Of a DNA stretch of 17,336 nt, positions 13,817 through 17,336 are shown one piece after another. The position numbers were made by a program, and so were the translations under genes. Numbering within the stretch: the stretch's first letter is position 1; every line of letters starts with the position of its first letter. Source of the DNA: DASWHK01 sp036398215 (GTDB taxonomy: Bacteria > Acidobacteriota > UBA890); the NCBI GenBank assembly GCA_036398215.1, contig DASWHK010000021.1:1-17336 (forward strand), written 5' to 3'. The notes under the pieces were generated by a model that saw only the letters and a program-made list of their open reading frames with translations, made no database searches and had not been told where the DNA came from.

Positions 13817-14779
13817 TCAATCGCGTCCGAACGGGTTCCTGAGCGGCGGCGCGTGGTGGGCTCTCGCCGGTGCCGGCGCCGCGGCGCGAACCTCGGGGCC
13901 GGCGGCGACGCCACGGTTGAGGCCGAAACGCGTGGCGGGGTCCGGGACGGCGCCGGACCGCGCCGCGAACGGACGCGCCGACTGCGCCGCCAGGTCGCAG
14001 CCGGAGGCGCGGCCCGCGGCCGCCGCTTGCAGCGGCCGGCGCTCGCGGGTCATCAGCTCGAAGGCGATGGCGGCGTACTCGGCGGCCCCCCGCGACCCGG
14101 GATCGTAGTCGGTGATCGGTCGCTGGCAGTCAGCGGCCTCGGAGAGGCGCACGCTCTCGTGGACGACGGTGTCGAAGACCAGCCCGGCGTACTCGGCGCG
14201 CAACTGGCCGAGCACCTGGCGGGAGATCGTGGTGCGGGCGTCGAACTGGCAGACCAGAATCCCGGTCAGCTGTACCTCGCGGTTGCCGCGCGCGGTCATG
14301 TCCTGCAGCAGCCGCTGCAGTCGCTGGACGCCGCCCATCGCCATGCCGCGGGCCTGCACGGGGACGATCACCTCCTCGGCCGCGGTCAGCGCGTTGGTCA
14401 GCACCACGCCGGCGGCGGCCGAGCAATCGAAGAGGGCGTAGTCGAAGTCCTCGCACATGCGGGCCCAGAGCACCCGCTCGCCGGCGAGGGCGCCGCGGTC
14501 GATCTCGTGGAGCTTCGGCGAGGAGGGGACCACCGAGAGGTTGGGCCAGCGCGTCGGCACGGCGGCGGCGCGGACGGTGGCCTGGCCGCGGAGGATCTCG
14601 TAGAGGGTCGATTCGCCGTTGGTCGGGATCGCGCGCAGCCAGTTGGAGAGGCTGCCCTGGGGGTCGCAATCGACGAGCAGGACCCGCTTGCCGTTGCGCG
14701 CCAGGCAGGCGCCGAGGTTGACGGTGGTTGTCGTCTTGCCGACGCCACCTTTCAGATTACAGACCGCGATCGTCCGCAA
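13817..14779 (-). CDS. orphan ParA/Soj-family ATPase
   Basis: This is a 320-residue protein from TTG 14779. The deviant Walker A motif KGGVGKTT is at residues 10-17, with both signature lysines K10 and K15. Other motifs are VDCDPQGSLSNWL (from 36), Walker B DYALFDC (113-119), VIVPVQARGMAMGGVQRL, and SRGAAEYAAIAFELM near 229-243. This is the chromosome/plasmid partition or cargo-positioning ATPase family, which dimerises on DNA with ATP. After Walker B the usual DCPPS is DCSAAAG. Residues about 248-320 form a low-complexity Ala/Arg/Pro tail with no recognisable domain. No parB or parS is adjacent, so a role in positioning some other cargo is possible. A GTG at 14827 is open, but it lies inside the promoter and would add 16 residues before the normal N-terminus RTIAVCNLKGG. 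Confidence 0.9.
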   Translation of the reverse strand: MRTIAVCNLKGGVGKTTTTVNLGACLARNGKRVLLVDCDPQGSLSNWLRAIPTNGESTLYEILRGQATVRAAAVPTRWPNLSVVPSSPKLHEIDRGALAGERVLWARMCEDFDYALFDCSAAAGVVLTNALTAAEEVIVPVQARGMAMGGVQRLQRLLQDMTARGNREVQLTGILVCQFDARTTISRQVLGQLRAEYAGLVFDTVVHESVRLSEAADCQRPITDYDPGSRGAAEYAAIAFELMTRERRPLQAAAAGRASGCDLAAQSARPFAARSGAVPDPATRFGLNRGVAAGPEVRAAAPAPARAHHAPPLRNPFGRD

Positions 14780-14810
14780 ACCGCAGGTTCCAGGTGGGCA
14801 ATAGGTCCTG

Positions 14811-14840
14811 ATCCTAGGGGTGGCCACGGCCGCCAGTCAA
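14811..14840 (-). promoter_or_regulatory. promoter of the parA-membrane protein pair
   Basis: The minus strand reads TTGACT (14840-14835), an 18-nt spacer, then TAGGAT (14816-14811). A start near 14804 leaves about 25 nt before the TTG start of parA. The -35 box is strong and the -10 box moderate (4 of 6). Confidence 0.55.
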
Positions 14841-14873
14841 GTGCAAAGCGCCGTGAGCGCAGGGCTTTACTGC

Positions 14874-16028
14874 TCAACGCCCGCCGCCCAAATGGAGGTC
14901 GGGGTGGCGCTCGTCCTGGGGGGTCCGGCTGACCCGCCTCTCGCCGTTGCCGTCGCCGTCCGCCTCCCAGATCTCCCAGTTGCCGTCGCGGTCCGATACC
15001 CAGACCAGGCGGCTGCCGTCCTCGGAAAACTGCGGATCCTCGTTGTTGCCGGTGTCCCCCGCCAACCGCCGCGAATCGGCGCCGGAAGGCGCGATGCTGC
15101 GCAGATCGGTGCCGATCAGGTCGCCTCCCGACATGTAGGCGATGCGATCCGACCCCGGCCTCCAGGCCGAGTTGCAGGCCCCCGGGACGGGACCAGTGAT
15201 GCGCTCGATGGCGCCGCTGTCGAGGTCGAGCACGTAGACCTGCCAGGAGAACATGCCGTCGCTCGAAAAGGTGATCCGGCGACCGTCGGCGGCAGCGCTC
15301 GGCCCGCCGGTGCGGCCGCTGTCGTAGTGGGTGAGCCGGGTGATCGTCCCGCTCCGCGGGTCGAGCATGTAGATGTTTTGGTCGCCGTCGCGGTCGGAGG
15401 CGAACAGCAGCCGTCCGTCCGGCAGCCAGTCCGGGTCGAAATCTGCCCCGGGGTGGTCGGTCAGCTGCCGCAGCCCGCTGCCGTCGGCGTTGACCACCCA
15501 GATGTCGTCGTTTCCCGAAGCATCGGAGAAGAACGCCACCTGCACGCCATCCGGGGACCAGCGCGGCCGCAGGTCGCGCGCGCGACGGTCGGTGAGCGCC
15601 ACCGGTGCCGCCGTGCCGGCTTCATAGCGGTGGATGCTGACCCGATCGGCGCCGTGGCTCTCGTACACGACCCTGCCGCGGGACAGCGAAAAGGACCCGG
15701 CGTGGCCCTGCGTGGATGGGCCTCCGGGAGAACGGGAATCGGGAGGTTGGGTCGCGCCCGGTGTGGCCGCAGCTTCGCCCCCCTCCGGCGTGGCTCCAGC
15801 TTCGCCCGCCCCCGGCGCGGCCCCGGCTCCACCCGCCGCCGGCGAAGCCCCGTCTTCACCCACCGTCGGCGCGTTTCGGTCTTCCGCGGCGGTATCGGCG
15901 CCGTCGCTACAGGCGATCATCGCGACCAGCCCGGCGAGAAGAAGGGGCCAGACCAGCCGCGACGGCGGCGACAAGAACGCCAGCGACCTTGCCCGTTGGG
16001 GCCTCTTCGAGTTATTAGGGGCACACAT
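14874..16028 (-). CDS. predicted lipoprotein with PD40/TolB-like beta-propeller
   Basis: This is a 384-residue protein. An N-terminal export signal (about 25-39, LVWPLLLAGLVAMIA) ends at C40, a plausible but imperfect lipobox (Met at -3). Residues 45-110 are a disordered Gly/Ala/Pro/Glu linker holding four 9-residue repeats (57-92). From about 118 the protein is a chain of PD40 strands: RPRWSPDGVQVAFFSD, DIWVVNADGSGLRQLT, DPDWLPDGRLLFASDRDG, NIYMLDPRSGTITRLT, PQFSEDGSRLVWVSDRDG. This is the blade pattern of TolB-like periplasmic propellers. No TolB N-terminal domain or peptidase domain is present, so it is not TolB itself. It probably acts in the periplasm or on the cell surface; ligand unknown. 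ATG 16028 lacks a ribosome binding site; a TTG near residue 19 is an alternative. Confidence 0.87.
   Translation of the reverse strand: MCAPNNSKRPQRARSLAFLSPPSRLVWPLLLAGLVAMIACSDGADTAAEDRNAPTVGEDGASPAAGGAGAAPGAGEAGATPEGGEAAATPGATQPPDSRSPGGPSTQGHAGSFSLSRGRVVYESHGADRVSIHRYEAGTAAPVALTDRRARDLRPRWSPDGVQVAFFSDASGNDDIWVVNADGSGLRQLTDHPGADFDPDWLPDGRLLFASDRDGDQNIYMLDPRSGTITRLTHYDSGRTGGPSAAADGRRITFSSDGMFSWQVYVLDLDSGAIERITGPVPGACNSAWRPGSDRIAYMSGGDLIGTDLRSIAPSGADSRRLAGDTGNNEDPQFSEDGSRLVWVSDRDGNWEIWEADGDGNGERRVSRTPQDERHPDLHLGGGR
15760..15867. repeat. four imperfect 27-bp tandem repeats
   Basis: Units begin at 15760, 15787, 15814 and 15841. Each opens with GG(C/T)G and holds a shared GC(C/T)CC(A/G) and (T/C)C(A/G)CCC core. 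They lie in frame in the lipoprotein gene and encode 9-residue Gly/Ala/Glu/Pro units (residues 57-92), forming the flexible linker between the lipid anchor and the propeller. Confidence 0.8.
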
Positions 16029-16041
16029 GAGATCGACAATA
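16013..16041. promoter_or_regulatory. divergent start region with interleaved start codons
   Basis: The minus-strand lipoprotein starts with ATG at 16028-16026 and the plus-strand gene with ATG at 16027-16029, sharing one CATG. On the plus strand AGGGG (16017-16021) lies 5 nt before the ATG, and TATTAG (16013-16018) overlaps it. On the minus strand TATTGT (16041-16036) lies 7 nt before its ATG. Both hexamers match TATAAT at 4 of 6 and sit where leaderless transcripts would begin. Confidence 0.35.
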
Positions 16042-17295
16042 GCCCGCGCGCCCTTCGCCCTGCACGGCATCGCCGCCGCCACGCTCATCTGTACGGCGGC
16101 TTGCACGCCGTCGCAGCCGAGCTTCACGGCGCAAGGCGACTGGATGGGAACGATCACGACGGATGGCGATGTCACGACCGTCGTCAACGAGTCCGGATCG
16201 GTGTGGGGCGGGACGGCGACGCTGCGCGAGGAGGCGTCCATCGGCGTGGAGTCCGGCGACCGGCCCTACATGTTCGGCCTCGTCACCTCGATCTGGGGGA
16301 CCGACGAGGCGATCTACGTCGTCGACCTCCAGGCTCGCGCGGTCCGGGTCTTCGACCACGACGGCCGCTGGATCGGCAGCATAGGGCGCCCGGGGCAGGG
16401 GCCCGGAGAGTTCCTGCGCCCCGAGACGGTGATGACGGCCGTCGACGGTCGCGTCTTCGTGTACGAGGGATACAGCAGCCGGGTGAACGTCTACTCGCCC
16501 GGGGGTGAGCCGCTGGAGACCTGGTCGCTTGGCGGCGTCCGCGCGAGCGGACGGCCGGTGCTCCATCCGGACGGGCGCGTGTTCCTGAGGTCCATCGATC
16601 CGGGGCCCGACCAGGCCGAGCACCACGACGACACCCTGGGCATGCAGGAGGTGAACGCCGGGGGCGCCGTCGGTCCGCCGTTCACGTCCTCGTTTCCGGT
16701 TGGACTGAATGCTCGCCTGACCGCCGTCGAGGGCACATCCGCCAACGTGCCGTTTGCTGCCGCGCACCGCTCCGCCCTGGTGCCTGCAGGCGCCTTCGTC
16801 GGCGGTTTCAGCAACGAGTACGCGTTCGAGATTCACTGGCTCGACGGGCGGGTGACGCGAATAGAGCGCCACGGGGACCCAGTGCCGGTATCGGCGGACC
16901 TGCGCGAGTACCACCGGCGCCGGGTCGAGGCGCAGCTCCGTGCTCGCAACCCCGGCCGGTCCTGGGACGGCGCCGAGATCCCCGCCCACAAGCCGGCGTT
17001 CGCTGCCCTCATCCCCGACCAGAGCGACCGCATCCTGGTCTACCGTGAGGGGCCGAGCCGCCGCATCGAGGGGTGCGAGGACCACCCCGCCAATCCCTTC
17101 CCCGGCTGCTGGCGGACCGACTGGTTCTGGGACCTCTTCACGCTCGAGGGCAAGTACCTCGGCGACGTCATCAGCCCGGTCGGCTGGGCGAGCACCATCT
17201 TCGTCCGCGACGACATGTGGCTGATGGAGGTCCAAGACGAGGCCGGCACCATCATGGTGAAGCGGTACCGGCTGATCTTGCCGGGCGGCCCGTAA
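16027..17295 (+). CDS. predicted lipoprotein, 6-bladed beta-propeller (NHL-like)
   Basis: This is a 422-residue protein and the only plus-strand gene. The export signal (about 8-25, FALHGIAAATLICTAA) ends at C26, a likely lipidation cysteine. Propeller blades follow: EAIYVVDLQARAVRVFDHDG, WIGSIGRPGQGPGEFLRP, VDGRVFVYEGYSSRVNVYSPGG, LHPDGRVFLRS, and later blades ending in VKRYRLIL. The GRPGQGPGEF motif is typical of 6-bladed propeller proteins common in Acidobacteriota, Gemmatimonadota and Bacteroidota. The function of these proteins is mostly unknown. A segment at about 275-320 with WLDGRVTRIERHGDP and REYHRRR recurs in this protein group. Two cysteines (CEDHPANPFPGC) near the C-terminus may form a disulfide. 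The start is supported by AGGGG 5 nt upstream. Confidence 0.88.
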   Translation: MRSTIARAPFALHGIAAATLICTAACTPSQPSFTAQGDWMGTITTDGDVTTVVNESGSVWGGTATLREEASIGVESGDRPYMFGLVTSIWGTDEAIYVVDLQARAVRVFDHDGRWIGSIGRPGQGPGEFLRPETVMTAVDGRVFVYEGYSSRVNVYSPGGEPLETWSLGGVRASGRPVLHPDGRVFLRSIDPGPDQAEHHDDTLGMQEVNAGGAVGPPFTSSFPVGLNARLTAVEGTSANVPFAAAHRSALVPAGAFVGGFSNEYAFEIHWLDGRVTRIERHGDPVPVSADLREYHRRRVEAQLRARNPGRSWDGAEIPAHKPAFAALIPDQSDRILVYREGPSRRIEGCEDHPANPFPGCWRTDWFWDLFTLEGKYLGDVISPVGWASTIFVRDDMWLMEVQDEAGTIMVKRYRLILPGGP

Positions 17296-17334
17296 GCTGC
17301 GTCGCGGACGCCTCCGCTCCGGCGCGCCGAGCTT
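17294..17334 (+). terminator. possible hairpin after the propeller gene
   Basis: A 5-bp stem, GCGTC/GACGC with a 3-nt loop (17299-17311), follows the stop codon. An outer inverted repeat, AAGCT/AGCTT (17294-17298 with 17330-17334), surrounds it. No U-tract is visible before the window ends, so termination is only a guess. Confidence 0.2.
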
Positions 17335-17336
17335 CC

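Noticed and set aside
14849..14873. Terminator between the TolB-like gene and parA
   Set aside because: AAAGC and GCTTT can pair but the inner stem is broken and there is no U-tract. The evidence is too weak to list.
1..17336. CRISPR arrays, insertion sequences, attachment sites, rRNA, defence islands
   Set aside because: No regularly spaced direct repeats, transposase or integrase motifs, tRNA-flanking duplications, or Cas/toxin-antitoxin families were seen on either strand.

Overview
The window is high-GC DNA with a compact bacterial layout. Sixteen protein genes and one tRNA gene are supported, plus one probable structured RNA. All but the last protein gene lie on the minus strand. The order thrS-infC-rpmI-rplT-pheS-pheT-rny-ymdB-xseA-xseB-ispA-tlyA, followed outward by lipoprotein beta-propellers containing a motif of the form GRPGQGPGEF, resembles what I know of Acidobacteriota (Thermoanaerobaculia-like) and deltaproteobacterial lineages. 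This assignment rests on gene order and style only; there is no rRNA in the window.

Region A (1-5746, minus strand) is a tight housekeeping operon. It runs RNase Y, a YmdB-type phosphoesterase, both exonuclease VII subunits, a short-chain polyprenyl synthase and a TlyA-type rRNA methyltransferase cut by the window edge. Stop and start codons overlap at rny/ymdB, ymdB/xseA and xseB/ispA, so translational coupling is likely. The ispA-tlyA junction is odd: it holds a perfect Shine-Dalgarno in front of a five-codon stub and a strong hairpin, where I would expect dxs.

Region B (5747-6353) has no gene. Its minus strand can fold into a rod of about 190 nt with a central bubble, and its 3' end resembles that of 6S RNA. 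This is a position where 6S RNA is found in related gene orders. zapA, often also here, is absent.

Region C (6354-13054, minus strand) is a translation cluster: a consensus promoter, tRNA-Val(GAC), thrS, infC with an ATT start, rpmI, rplT, pheS and pheT. A strong hairpin without a U-tract separates pheS from pheT. PheT lacks the usual N-terminal tRNA-binding domain.

Region D (13051-14840, minus strand) holds an orphan ParA/Soj-type ATPase with its own promoter, followed by a polytopic membrane protein resembling an ECF S-component. No parB or parS was seen. This is the least explained pair in the window.

Region E (14874-17295) holds two divergent predicted lipoproteins with beta-propeller domains: a PD40/TolB-like protein (minus) and a 6-bladed propeller protein (plus). 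Their start codons interleave at a single CATG. No mobile element, CRISPR array, rRNA or integration site was seen.
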